Shown one piece after another: positions 34,846 through 43,080 of a DNA stretch of 50,502 bases; within the stretch, counting starts at the first letter, position 1; every line of letters starts with the position of its first letter. Under the pieces are notes generated by a model. It was not told where the DNA came from and did no database searches. It saw only the letters and a program-made list of their open reading frames with translations. The stretch is from MED-G116 sp038107835 (GTDB lineage: Bacteria > Pseudomonadota > Alphaproteobacteria > Puniceispirillales > Puniceispirillaceae), in contig JAYNHH010000017.1 of NCBI GenBank assembly GCA_038107835.1, positions 1 to 50,502 of the forward strand. The letters are read 5' to 3'. The translations under genes were made by a program, and so were the position numbers.

Positions 34846-36127
34846 GGTTTTCGCCCGGAAAATATTTGCGCAAACGAACATCGGCGGCACGGGCATGCCC
34901 CTCCATGCCTTCAAGGCGGGAGATACGCGCCGCAGCCTGACCAACCTCGCGATTGGCTTCTCTTGTCATCCGCTGGGTGGTTACGATTTTCATATATTTA
35001 TGGACTGACAGCCCGCCCGTATAGTGCGCAGCCCCCTTCGTGGGAAGGATGTGATTGGTACCTGAACATTTGTCACCATAGCTGACGGTTGTTTCCTCAC
35101 CAACAAACAGCGAACCATAATTCTTCAATGTGTCGGAATACCACTGGTCCCGGTCTGTGTGTACTTCGAGATGCTCGGCTGCATATTCATCTGAAATCTG
35201 CACAACCTCTTCATGCGTATCACAAATGACGACCTCGCCATAATCCTTCCACGCGGCTGTCGCGGCATTGCGTGCTGTTTCTGGCAGCGCGTTGATATGC
35301 TGGTCCATCTGCGCCATGACGTCATCGGCAAGTTGGCGCGATGTGGTGAACAGCCATGCCGGCGAGTCCGGCCCGTGTTCAGCCTGGCTGACAAGATCCT
35401 CGGCAACGACAGCAGCGTCTGCTGTCTCATCGGCGATGATGGCAATCTCTGTTGGTCCCGCGAACATGTCGATACCGACCCGGCCATATAATGTTCGTTT
35501 CGCCTCGGCAACAAAGCGATTGCCCGGACCCACCAGAATGCGGGCAGGTTTGCCGGTGAACAGACCAAAGGCCATGGCGGCAATGCCCTGAACCCCGCCA
35601 AGCGACAGGATGGTATCTGCGCCACACATATTCATCGCATAGATGATTGCCGGATTTGGTCCCTTTTCATTGGGGGCTGAGCAGGCAACGATATGCTCAA
35701 CGCCGGCCACCTTGGCAGTGGCGATCGACATGATGGCTGATGCCACATGCGCGTAACGTCCACCCGGCACGTAACAGCCGGCGGTTTCAATGGGAATCAG
35801 TTTCTGCCCGGCCCATAGACCGGGTGACAGTTCGGTCTCAAACTCCTGAATCGACGCCTTTTGCGCCTCGGCAAATTTGGTCACTCTGTCATAGGCAAAT
35901 TTGATGTCATCCTTCAACTGGTCGGACACGGTATCGGCGGCGCTGGCGATGGTCTCTTCCGAGACGATGGCCTCGCCGTGATAGCCATCAAGATCACGCC
36001 CATAGGCAAGCGCTGCTTCCTCGCCGCCAGCCTCAATCTTCGCCAGCATGTCGGAGACGATTTTACGCGTCTCATCGGTGCCAGTCTGTGGTGTCTTGTT
36101 AGCCTTCTTGAGATAGGTAATAGCCAT
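34838..36127 (-). CDS. Histidinol dehydrogenase-family enzyme, HpsN-like candidate
   Basis: A 429-residue HisD-family NAD-dependent dehydrogenase that oxidises a primary alcohol through the aldehyde to an acid. Zinc ligands expected from HisD are all present (Q248, H251, D352, H411), as are the E319-H320 pair and H359. No other histidine genes are near; instead it is sandwiched between a TRAP transporter and two dehydrogenases. That is the setting of sulfopropanediol 3-dehydrogenase (HpsN), which turns DHPS into sulfolactate. ATG 36127 is preferred: it starts one base after the dctQM stop and gives the usual length. The 13 residues upstream would lie in dctQM. HpsN versus a different HisD paralog cannot be settled from sequence alone. 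Confidence 0.85.
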   Translation of the reverse strand: MAITYLKKANKTPQTGTDETRKIVSDMLAKIEAGGEEAALAYGRDLDGYHGEAIVSEETIASAADTVSDQLKDDIKFAYDRVTKFAEAQKASIQEFETELSPGLWAGQKLIPIETAGCYVPGGRYAHVASAIMSIATAKVAGVEHIVACSAPNEKGPNPAIIYAMNMCGADTILSLGGVQGIAAMAFGLFTGKPARILVGPGNRFVAEAKRTLYGRVGIDMFAGPTEIAIIADETADAAVVAEDLVSQAEHGPDSPAWLFTTSRQLADDVMAQMDQHINALPETARNAATAAWKDYGEVVICDTHEEVVQISDEYAAEHLEVHTDRDQWYSDTLKNYGSLFVGEETTVSYGDKCSGTNHILPTKGAAHYTGGLSVHKYMKIVTTQRMTREANREVGQAAARISRLEGMEGHARAADVRLRKYFPGENLG

Positions 36128-36128
36128 T

Positions 36129-38378
36129 TTATTGTCCGTAAATATAGGTTGGGAGCCAAAGTGCAATCTGTGGGAACATGAAGATCAGCGTCAAACCAAT
36201 GAGCTGGATCACCATGAACTGCATCATGCCGAGATAAATGTCTTTCAAATCCCATTCAGGCACAACGCCCTTGAGGAAATAGGCCGACAGGGCCACGGGT
36301 GGACTGAGCCACGCCGTTTGTAGATTAACCGCAACAAGGATGCCGAACCATGTGAGGTTGATATCAAGTTTAACAAGTACCGGGATCAGAATGGGGACAA
36401 TGATCAAAACGATTGGCACCCATTCAAGTGGCCAGCCAAGCAGGAAAATAAACGCCATGATGATGATCAGGATCATCATTGGTGACAGATCCCATGCCAG
36501 CAGGAAATCGGTGATCATCGTTGGTGTGCCCAGGCGTGAGAACACCGCGCCAAAGAAGTTTGACGCGGCCACGAGGAACAGGATCAGAACTGAAATTTCC
36601 AGTGTTTTCAGCAGCGCCTCAAACAGCCTTTGCGTATTCAGCTTGCGATAGGCGAGCGACAGCAGCAATGCACCAAAGGCACCACAGGCCGCACCCTCTG
36701 TAGGCGTTGCCCAGCCAAACAGGATTGACCCAAGCGCAAAGGCAACAAGAGCCGACGGTGGCACCAACCCCATGAAAAATTCATACCAGAGATCCGAGAA
36801 GAAGAATCCGGCCGGATTGTGCTTTCTCACCAAAACGGCACCGACATACATGACTCCCATCCAGCCCAGTGGCAACAAGAGCGACGAGAACGGGAAGATG
36901 CCCTGAAGCGATCCTGAGAAGCCCATCACGATAAGTGTGAAGAAAGTCAGGATCGAGCCAATGACAAGAACCGCCTCAAGCCAGTAAAAGGACGATGTGA
37001 CCGGTTGGTCTTCAGCAGCCAGGATAGGGCCAAGAGAAGGGTTCATCCAGCAGCGGATCAGCGCGTAGCCCGCATACATTGCCGCCAGCATAATGCCAGG
37101 GATGATTGCCGCTGCGAACAGGTCGGTGACCGGAATCTCCAGAACAGGGCCCATCACAACCAACATGATTGATGGTGGGATCAGTATTCCCAATGTGCCA
37201 CCGGCGGTAATGGTGCCAGCCGCAAGACGGACGTCATAACCTGACCGATTCATGGTTTTAGCGGCCATAATTCCGAGGATCGTAACCGAGGCACCAACGA
37301 TACCGGTCGCTGCGGCGAAGATGGTCGAAACAAACAGGACAGCGAGATACAAAGCACCGCGTGTCCGAGAGAGCATCAACTGTACCGAGGTAAACAGCCG
37401 CTCCATCAAGCCAGCCTGTTCCATCAGGATACCCATAAAGACAAACAGCGGCACGGCAGCCAGTGTCTGTTCAAGCATCACCGAGTTGAATTGCAGGGTC
37501 TGCAGATAGAACACCATCTTTCCACCAAAACCCCAGGCGCCGAAGCTGAAGGCAAGGAAAATCAGCGTAAAGGAGATTGGAAATCCAACGAAAATAGCCA
37601 GCAGCATGACCGCAATCATCACCACACCAATCATTGTCGGTGACAGGCCAAAGGCACCTTTCATTCCACCCTCAAACAAATCACCGAGCGGCAAAAGCTG
37701 TGGGAAGAATGTCTCAAGGAAAATTGCTGCCAGCACGACGGCATAGATTGGCAAAAATTTGTCCAGCAGTTTGCGAGCCGTGGCATCAAGGTCGTAGCGG
37801 CAGCGCAGCAATTCTGCTACGCCCTGCAGCAACAGGAAAAGAGCGCCAAGGGGCATCGCCGTACGGGCTGGTGCAAGCGGCGCCATCAGTGCCGTATCCA
37901 TCGTACGTTCCCATGATATCCAGCTTTTCAGCGTATATTCCGCTGACACCCAGAAAAAGAACAGCAGGGCTGGAAAATAGAATAGCAGATATAACACAGT
38001 GTCCACCCGCGCCTGCGTCGTGGGCTTCCAGTTGCGAAACAGGAAGTCTGCCCGGATATGAACGCCACGCATCAGCGCATAGCCCGCGCCAAGCATGAAC
38101 ATCGCTCCGGAAATCATGCGGCTTGTGTCATAGGCCCAGTCAGTCGGCGCAACAAACAGCTTGCGCGCCACCACCTCATATACCATCGCAATAATGACCG
38201 GCAGCAGGAGTAGACAGGTGATCTTGCCAATCCAGTGGCTGAGAATGTCGATGTTGCCAACGATTTTCCGCGCCAGTGGATGCATATCTTCAGGTGTCTC
38301 TCCCGGGGCGCCTGAGCGCCGTTCCGCAATCAACTCATCAGTGATGTCGAGATCGTCGGTGTTAGGTTCCTGTGCCAT
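36129..38378 (-). CDS. TRAP transporter permease, fused DctQ-DctM
   Basis: A 749-residue membrane protein joining the small (DctQ, four helices, about 30-200) and large (DctM, about 215-749) TRAP subunits in one chain. It is longer than a simple sum because the DctM half carries an extra hydrophobic block at about 440-560 (TSSFYWLEAVLVIG to GWMGVMYVGAVLV). DctM hallmarks such as GFPISFTLIF and a double-glycine GGTLGILIPPS motif near 388-398 are present. It would import an organic anion, possibly DHPS, with sodium. It lies 114 bases downstream of dctP behind a strong terminator-like hairpin. Ribosome site GGCAGG is eight bases before the ATG. Its stop is one base from the HisD-family ATG. Confidence 0.92.
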   Translation of the reverse strand: MAQEPNTDDLDITDELIAERRSGAPGETPEDMHPLARKIVGNIDILSHWIGKITCLLLLPVIIAMVYEVVARKLFVAPTDWAYDTSRMISGAMFMLGAGYALMRGVHIRADFLFRNWKPTTQARVDTVLYLLFYFPALLFFFWVSAEYTLKSWISWERTMDTALMAPLAPARTAMPLGALFLLLQGVAELLRCRYDLDATARKLLDKFLPIYAVVLAAIFLETFFPQLLPLGDLFEGGMKGAFGLSPTMIGVVMIAVMLLAIFVGFPISFTLIFLAFSFGAWGFGGKMVFYLQTLQFNSVMLEQTLAAVPLFVFMGILMEQAGLMERLFTSVQLMLSRTRGALYLAVLFVSTIFAAATGIVGASVTILGIMAAKTMNRSGYDVRLAAGTITAGGTLGILIPPSIMLVVMGPVLEIPVTDLFAAAIIPGIMLAAMYAGYALIRCWMNPSLGPILAAEDQPVTSSFYWLEAVLVIGSILTFFTLIVMGFSGSLQGIFPFSSLLLPLGWMGVMYVGAVLVRKHNPAGFFFSDLWYEFFMGLVPPSALVAFALGSILFGWATPTEGAACGAFGALLLSLAYRKLNTQRLFEALLKTLEISVLILFLVAASNFFGAVFSRLGTPTMITDFLLAWDLSPMMILIIIMAFIFLLGWPLEWVPIVLIIVPILIPVLVKLDINLTWFGILVAVNLQTAWLSPPVALSAYFLKGVVPEWDLKDIYLGMMQFMVIQLIGLTLIFMFPQIALWLPTYIYGQ

Positions 38379-38415
38379 GGCAAACCTGCCTTTGCTGTCT
38401 GGTCAATGGGTCTGA

Positions 38416-38428
38416 CCCGCAATGCGGG
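38416..38428 (-). promoter_or_regulatory. Small GC hairpin in the dctQM leader
   Basis: CCCGC-AAT-GCGGG, a perfect five-base-pair stem with a three-base loop, lies between the intrinsic terminator and the dctQM start, 38 bases before the ATG on the minus strand. It has no U-run, so it is not a terminator. It could protect the 5' end of a processed dctQM message. Role not shown by the sequence. Confidence 0.3.
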
Positions 38429-38439
38429 ACGAAAATGGA

Positions 38440-38482
38440 AATTGAAAAACAAAAGATCCTCCATCCCGCAGGGGATGGAGGA
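38440..38482 (-). terminator. Rho-independent terminator between dctP and dctQM
   Basis: On the minus strand, 11 bases after the dctP stop, a perfect 11-bp stem TCCTCCATCCC / GGGATGGAGGA with a 4-base loop is followed by the U-rich run TCTTTTGTTTTTC (bases 38440-38456). This is a textbook intrinsic terminator inside what is otherwise one operon. No obvious promoter follows it before dctQM, so read-through probably sets a lower level of the permease and enzymes relative to the binding protein. Confidence 0.8.
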
Positions 38483-38492
38483 CGCAAAGTGT

Positions 38493-39608
38493 TTACTTCA
38501 GGCTGTTGGCATAGGCCATGCCGAGCTTTGCGTTTGAAGTCTGGGCACCAGACCAGAATGGAACCGCAATGCGGGCAAAATCCTTCTGTGACTGCCATAC
38601 CTCGGCAAAGAACTCGTTTTCAGCTGCATTCTTTTCCAGCAGAGCATTCGCTGCATTCATATATGCAGGGAAATAGTCAGCAGGTGTGTCATGCAGGATA
38701 ACGCCATGGTTTTCGGTCAGGTCCAAAAGAGCCTCACCATTGTCCATGATGCGGCGTGCAACCATCTTCATGAGTGATGCGTTAGCAGCAACTTCCATGG
38801 CCTTCTTCTGATGGTCTGTCAGTGAATTGTAGACATCACCATTCAGGTAAAGGTCGGCGTTAACGACGACCTGGTGCAGACCCTGGAGATAGTAGTGCTT
38901 CAGCACTTTCTGGAAACCAAAGTCTCTGTCAGGCTTCGGGCAACACCACTCAGCTGCGTCAATTGTACCTTTTTCCAGAGCTGGCAAAATGTCACCGCCA
39001 CCCATCGCTACAGAGGCTACGCCAATGTCTTTGTATGACTGGCCTGGCAGGCCTGGAGGTGTCCGGAAACGATATTTGCGGAAGTCATCCATTGAGTTGA
39101 TTGGCTCTTTGAACCAGCCAAGTGCCTCTGGACCAACCGGCTGCAGCATGAAGCCTTTTACGTTTACACCCATCTCTGTCCAGAGCTGGTCATAAAGCTC
39201 TTTACCACCAGCATTCAGGAACCAGGACATGAAGGCAATGTTGTCGATGCCAACACCGGCACCAGCAACAGGTGAACCAAACAGCATCGCTGCCGGGTGC
39301 TTTCCTGACCAGTAGTGTGTCCAGGCAAAACCACCTTCGATCAGGCCGGAGTCAACTGCGTCAAGTGTTTCACGAACACCAACAACCGCGCCAGCTGGAA
39401 GCACTTCAAAAGTTACCTCGCCACCTGTCAATGCTGTCACGTCATCCATGAATTCACGCAACATCGCGACTTCCGATGTCTGTGTGCCAAGCACGGCTTG
39501 CACACGGATATGCACTTCTTTCGCTTGCGCAACAACTGGCGCAAGCAGCATTGCGGCACCAAAGCCTGCTGCAGCAACACCCATTTTCAGTTTGTTAAGT
39601 GTGGACAT
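38493..39608 (-). CDS. TRAP transporter solute-binding protein DctP
   Basis: A 371-residue periplasmic binding protein of the TRAP DctP family. The signal peptide ends near residue 29 (PVVAQA-KEVHIRV). The conserved arginine region that holds the ligand's anionic group is in KYRFRTPPGLPG (about 180), and the DAAEWCCPKPDRDFGF segment near 238-253 places it with the keto-acid/monocarboxylate-type DctP group. AGGGAGGATATA precedes the ATG. It is first in the operon ahead of dctQM, HisD, SDR and zinc dehydrogenase genes and is followed by a strong terminator, so it is likely made in excess over the permease. Ligand unknown; a sulfonate would be compatible with the arginine site. Confidence 0.9.
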   Translation of the reverse strand: MSTLNKLKMGVAAAGFGAAMLLAPVVAQAKEVHIRVQAVLGTQTSEVAMLREFMDDVTALTGGEVTFEVLPAGAVVGVRETLDAVDSGLIEGGFAWTHYWSGKHPAAMLFGSPVAGAGVGIDNIAFMSWFLNAGGKELYDQLWTEMGVNVKGFMLQPVGPEALGWFKEPINSMDDFRKYRFRTPPGLPGQSYKDIGVASVAMGGGDILPALEKGTIDAAEWCCPKPDRDFGFQKVLKHYYLQGLHQVVVNADLYLNGDVYNSLTDHQKKAMEVAANASLMKMVARRIMDNGEALLDLTENHGVILHDTPADYFPAYMNAANALLEKNAAENEFFAEVWQSQKDFARIAVPFWSGAQTSNAKLGMAYANSLK

Positions 39609-39770
39609 TATATCCTCCCTAGTCTTCTGTTGCCTTCAAAGTCAGTTCCCAGCAGCCAGTGGTGAAGGCATCACACCGGCCATATTTGGATGAGGAACCT
39701 CTTTTCAGTTCTCCCTGCCGCCCATACGAAGGGGATTGGGGAACCAAAACCGAAAAAAGAGATGAGCAGG

Positions 39771-40406
39771 TCACACCTCACCTCCTGCGCCAAAGCCGCT
39801 GATAAGCTCAAGCTCGACAGCGCCGTCATAAGTCATGACGGCAGCCAGATAGACGAGAAATGCAAGCCCGGCATAAGAAAGCCAGCGAAAGCGCAGCATG
39901 ATTTTCATAATGACCGAGGCGAACAGCGCCATCATCGCAATCGCAAGCCCAAGACCGAAGATCAGCAGCTGTGTGTTGTCCCGCGCGATCGCAGCAACAG
40001 CAACGATGTTGTCAATCGACATCGACACATCGGCAAGTAAAATTGTGAAAAGAGCCCGGCCGAACAATTTGTTGTCACCGCCGTCACCGGCCTCACTTGT
40101 GCTAGCCTGTTCGAGATCCTCAACGCTGTTAAACTCCCGCAGATCTTTGTAGAAACGCCAGCAGACCCAGCTCAGCAGCAGACCACCAATCAGCAAAACC
40201 CCCTTGATTGCAAGGAGGTATGTGGCAACGACCGCAAACAGAATCCGCAAACCGGCGGCCAATGCCATGCCAAGCATGATCGCGCGTTTGCGCAGCTCAG
40301 GCGCGAGACCAGCTGCTGCCATACCGATAACCAGCGCATTGTCACCCGACAGAATGATGTCGGCGAAAATAATCTGCGCAATGTTACTGATTGTCTCGAA
40401 AGTCAC
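39771..40406 (-). CDS. TerC family integral membrane protein (YjbE-type)
   Basis: A 211-residue membrane protein with about seven helices and the two TerC acidic helix motifs, ILSGDNALVIG near 18-28 and VSMSIDNIVAV near 125-135. A hydrophilic loop of roughly 25 residues (SVEDLEQASTSEAGDGGDNK) separates the halves. TerC relatives export manganese or help load metals into exported proteins. The start is a GTG embedded in the stop of the GMC oxidoreductase gene (GTGA), with AGGAGG four bases ahead. This is coupled translation with an unrelated flavoenzyme, which is unusual. The gene ends 163 bp before the dctP start. No yybP-ykoY-type leader can exist because there is no leader. Confidence 0.88.
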   Translation of the reverse strand: MTFETISNIAQIIFADIILSGDNALVIGMAAAGLAPELRKRAIMLGMALAAGLRILFAVVATYLLAIKGVLLIGGLLLSWVCWRFYKDLREFNSVEDLEQASTSEAGDGGDNKLFGRALFTILLADVSMSIDNIVAVAAIARDNTQLLIFGLGLAIAMMALFASVIMKIMLRFRWLSYAGLAFLVYLAAVMTYDGAVELELISGFGAGGEV

Positions 40407-41998
40407 ACGGCCTCCTTCAGCACCATATCGGATGCTTTTTCGCCTATCATGATCGCCGGGGCGTTGGTGTTGCCGGAAGTGATGACCGGCATGATCGATG
40501 CGTCTGCTACACGCAGACCGTCAATCCCATGTACCTGCAGTCTGTCATTCACAACTGCCATCCTGTCGCGGCCCATCTTGCAGGTTCCTGTCGGATGATA
40601 GATCGTTGTCGAGGTGTTGCGCGCCCATTCCAGAATGGCCTCATCATCATTGGTGCCAACGCTGGGGCCAGGGCTGTACTCGTCGGTAATCAGTGATTTC
40701 ACCGGCTCGGTTCCGCAGATGGCACGTGCCACCTTAATGCCAGCGACAATGGTGTCACAGTCCGTGGTGGTTGCCAGATAATTGGGATGAATTGCCGGAT
40801 GATCATCTGGTTCGCCTGAACGCAGCTCAAGATGGCCGGTGCTTTCAGGGCGGAGCTGCAACACCGATGCGGTAAATGCAGAGAAGGTGTGGCTGCCATC
40901 ACTCGGTTTGTCGGCACTGAAGGGTTGGATATGGAACTGAATGTCAGGCGTCTCCAGCCCCTGATTGGTTTTCAGAAAGGCGGTGCCAAGGCTGGCTGCC
41001 ATGGCCATCGGCCCCGAGCCGGTGAGCGCGTATTCTGCAGCGATAGCAAGTCGCTGAAAGACACTTTTGATCTCGGTGTTGATCGTGCTGGAGGTGCATT
41101 TGAACACAGGCCGCGCCTGCAGATGGTCCTGCAAATTCTTGCCGACACCAGGTAGATCGTTCTTCACGTCAATCCCGTGCGATGCCAGTTCGCCACCGGC
41201 GCCAACGCCTGAGAGCATCAACAATTGTGGTGAACCAATGGCTCCCGCCGCAAGGATGATCTCGGCCTTTGCCGTGATGCGTGTTTTTACACCCCTTATA
41301 CGGCACTCAACTGCAACTGCCCGCTTTCCCTCAAACACCACTTTGTCTGTTTGGGCGTCGGTGAAGATTGACAGATTTTTGCGATTGCGGATTGGCTTAA
41401 GATAGGCTGTGGCTGAACTGCAGCGTCTGCCGTTGCGCATCGTCATCTGAAAATGGCCGACGCCTTCCTGGCTTCCGCTGTTGTAGTCATCATTATGTGG
41501 ATAGCCTGCCTGTTCTGCTGCATCAACCCACGCATCGACAATATCGCGGGCAACTCTGCTTTCCGATACATTGAGTGGTCCACCTGTACCGCGGTCCTCG
41601 CTTTTGGCACCTTCCCAATTTTCTGCGCGTTTGAACAGCGGTAGCACATCATCCCAGCCCCAGCCTTGATTGCCAAGCTGTCGCCAATGATCAAAATCCT
41701 GTGCCTGCCCGCGCACATAGAGAAGCCCATTGATCGAACTGCTGCCGCCAAGCACCTTGCCCCGTGGCCAGGCGATTGAGCGCCCATTCAGTCCCGGATC
41801 CGGTTGCGTTTGGTAGCACCAATCAGTTTTGGGATTTCCCATTGTTTTGAAATAACCGACGGGGATGTGTATCCAGGGCGACCTGTCGCGGCCGCCAGCT
41901 TCCAACAGCGCGACCCGGTGTTTCGGATTCGCTGAAAGGCGGTTTGCAAGCACGCAACCCGCAGATCCTGCGCCGACAACGACAAAGTCGAATTCCAC
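40403..41998 (-). CDS. GMC-family oxidoreductase (choline dehydrogenase-like)
   Basis: A 531-residue FAD-dependent glucose-methanol-choline family enzyme that oxidises an alcohol. FAD motif FVVVGAGSAGCVLANRL is at 5-21, the GMC signature GKVLGGSSSINGLLYVRG near 79-96, and the C-terminal His-Asn active pair lies in IYHPTGTCKMG and SGNTNAPAIMIGEKAS. The frame is open to 42232 across the divergent iclR gene, which is not credible. The GTG at 41998 has GGGGGA six bases ahead and gives the classic N-terminus. Betaine aldehyde dehydrogenase (BetB) is not adjacent, so true choline oxidation is not assured. It is divergent from the IclR regulator, which probably controls it, and coupled to terC. Confidence 0.9.
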   Translation of the reverse strand: MEFDFVVVGAGSAGCVLANRLSANPKHRVALLEAGGRDRSPWIHIPVGYFKTMGNPKTDWCYQTQPDPGLNGRSIAWPRGKVLGGSSSINGLLYVRGQAQDFDHWRQLGNQGWGWDDVLPLFKRAENWEGAKSEDRGTGGPLNVSESRVARDIVDAWVDAAEQAGYPHNDDYNSGSQEGVGHFQMTMRNGRRCSSATAYLKPIRNRKNLSIFTDAQTDKVVFEGKRAVAVECRIRGVKTRITAKAEIILAAGAIGSPQLLMLSGVGAGGELASHGIDVKNDLPGVGKNLQDHLQARPVFKCTSSTINTEIKSVFQRLAIAAEYALTGSGPMAMAASLGTAFLKTNQGLETPDIQFHIQPFSADKPSDGSHTFSAFTASVLQLRPESTGHLELRSGEPDDHPAIHPNYLATTTDCDTIVAGIKVARAICGTEPVKSLITDEYSPGPSVGTNDDEAILEWARNTSTTIYHPTGTCKMGRDRMAVVNDRLQVHGIDGLRVADASIMPVITSGNTNAPAIMIGEKASDMVLKEAV

Positions 41999-42017
41999 TT
42001 GTTCCCCCAAAAGCCTC

Positions 42018-42087
42018 AAATGATTTTTTATCATTTTTTGAGACTTTTTATCTCTTTTTTTAATTATTGGTGATATTGTGCACGATA
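42018..42087. promoter_or_regulatory. AT-rich divergent promoter region with two palindromes
   Basis: Between the GMC and IclR genes. A perfect 7-bp inverted repeat AAATGAT-ttttt-ATCATTT lies at 42018-42036. A near-perfect palindrome TATTGTGCACGATA (12 of 14 positions) is at 42074-42087. A shorter GAGA/TCTC repeat sits between them. The tract is far more AT-rich than the genes around it. These are reasonable operator candidates for the adjacent IclR-family regulator and overlap where the divergent promoters must be. Evidence is sequence shape only. Confidence 0.45.
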
Positions 42088-42150
42088 ACGGGTCTGAATC
42101 AAGCCTCGAATTTGATCGTTGGAGAGTGACAAGAGAGAAAGCGGTACAGC

Positions 42151-42912
42151 ATGGCAGAGCGCATTCCACCAAATTTACGAGTCGTCCATGTGCTGGAGGC
42201 TTTGGCTGAAGCAGGGCGTCCATTGACCCCAACCGAGCTGAATGGACAGCTCAAATGGCCAAAGCAGACCATTCATCGCCTGTGCCAGACGATGATCGAA
42301 AATGGTCTCCTTGAACGCCATGACAAACGTCTGCAGGTGACGCCACGAACCATGGAAATGGCGGCCAGCCTGTCTCGACTTGCGGTCAACCGAACAATTT
42401 GCCACCAGATATTCGTCAGAATTGCCCAAGAGGTCGGTGAAACGGTTAACTTCGTTCGGCCGGAAAAACTGGGAATGATCTATGTTGATCGCGTGGAGAC
42501 AAACTGGCCGTTTCGTATCATGCTTCCTGTTGGCACGCATGTGCCGTTTCATTGCACGGCTAGTGGTAAGACATTTCTTGCCAGTCTTCCAAAATTACGC
42601 CGCAAACAAATGATTGAGAGCCTTGACCTGGAGGCTCATACAAACCAGACCCATACCACTGTCGAGGCGCTCGAAGCCGAGTTACAGGCGATTCGCAGGA
42701 ATGGCTTCGCCCTTGACCGTGAAGAATTCTATACTGGGATGGTTGCCATTGCGGTGCCGGTCACGGATGGGGCAGGGCGCTACTTCGCGGCTCTGGCCTG
42801 TCACGGTCCGGTGCAGCGATTCAGTCTTGTCGATGCCGAGGCCCGCAAGTCTCTGTTGCTCGCCGCATCCGCAGAAATTTCGGCAAGCCTGTTTGGCATA
42901 TCTCCAGAATGA
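42151..42912 (+). CDS. IclR-family transcriptional regulator
   Basis: A 253-residue IclR-type regulator: an N-terminal winged helix (about 8-70, with TPTELNGQLKWPKQTIHRLCQTMIENGLLERHDKRLQVTP) and a C-terminal effector domain (about 85-250) with the usual VGTHVPFHCTASGKTFLASLP segment. It is read away from the GMC oxidoreductase gene and most likely represses or activates it through the palindromes in the shared 152-base gap. It is followed on the same strand by the liv-type transporter after 168 bases. The first gene of that set could be a second target. No unusual features. Confidence 0.9.
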   Translation: MAERIPPNLRVVHVLEALAEAGRPLTPTELNGQLKWPKQTIHRLCQTMIENGLLERHDKRLQVTPRTMEMAASLSRLAVNRTICHQIFVRIAQEVGETVNFVRPEKLGMIYVDRVETNWPFRIMLPVGTHVPFHCTASGKTFLASLPKLRRKQMIESLDLEAHTNQTHTTVEALEAELQAIRRNGFALDREEFYTGMVAIAVPVTDGAGRYFAALACHGPVQRFSLVDAEARKSLLLAASAEISASLFGISPE

Positions 42913-42929
42913 GTGATCAGACTGACATC

Positions 42930-42979
42930 ATGCAAAATTGATTTTATGCACGGTTCTTTTGTGACATGTTGTAATCACA
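42930..42979. promoter_or_regulatory. Paired inverted repeats upstream of the liv-type operon
   Basis: Downstream of iclR and 102-151 bases ahead of the binding-protein start. ATGCAAAAT-TGA-TTTTATGCA (42930-42950) is an inverted repeat with one mismatch/bulge. TGTGA-N10-TCACA (42960-42979) is a perfect five-base inverted pair. The second resembles a CRP half-site pair, but the spacer is 10 rather than 6 bases, so it is not a standard CRP site. Either may be an operator for the transporter operon. The first could also act as a weak end-of-gene hairpin for iclR. Confidence 0.35.
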
Positions 42980-43080
42980 GATAACGGTGTAACGTGATGG
43001 GATGACATGCAATCCTGCGAACTGGTGGCGGAGTCGACTGGCAGTGAGGATTGGTCCTCATCAGGGAATTGGAGAGACGC

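Noticed and set aside
34838..36127. Histidine biosynthesis role for the HisD-family gene
   Set aside because: All catalytic residues are present, but no other his gene is near and the gene lies inside a TRAP-dehydrogenase operon.
39609..39790. Intrinsic terminator after terC and a manganese riboswitch before terC
   Set aside because: Downstream there is only a weak 4-bp AGGT/ACCT stem before a short T-run, and terC has no leader because it starts inside the preceding gene.
42960..42979. CRP/FNR binding site
   Set aside because: Arms fit TGTGA/TCACA but the spacer is 10 bases, not 6.
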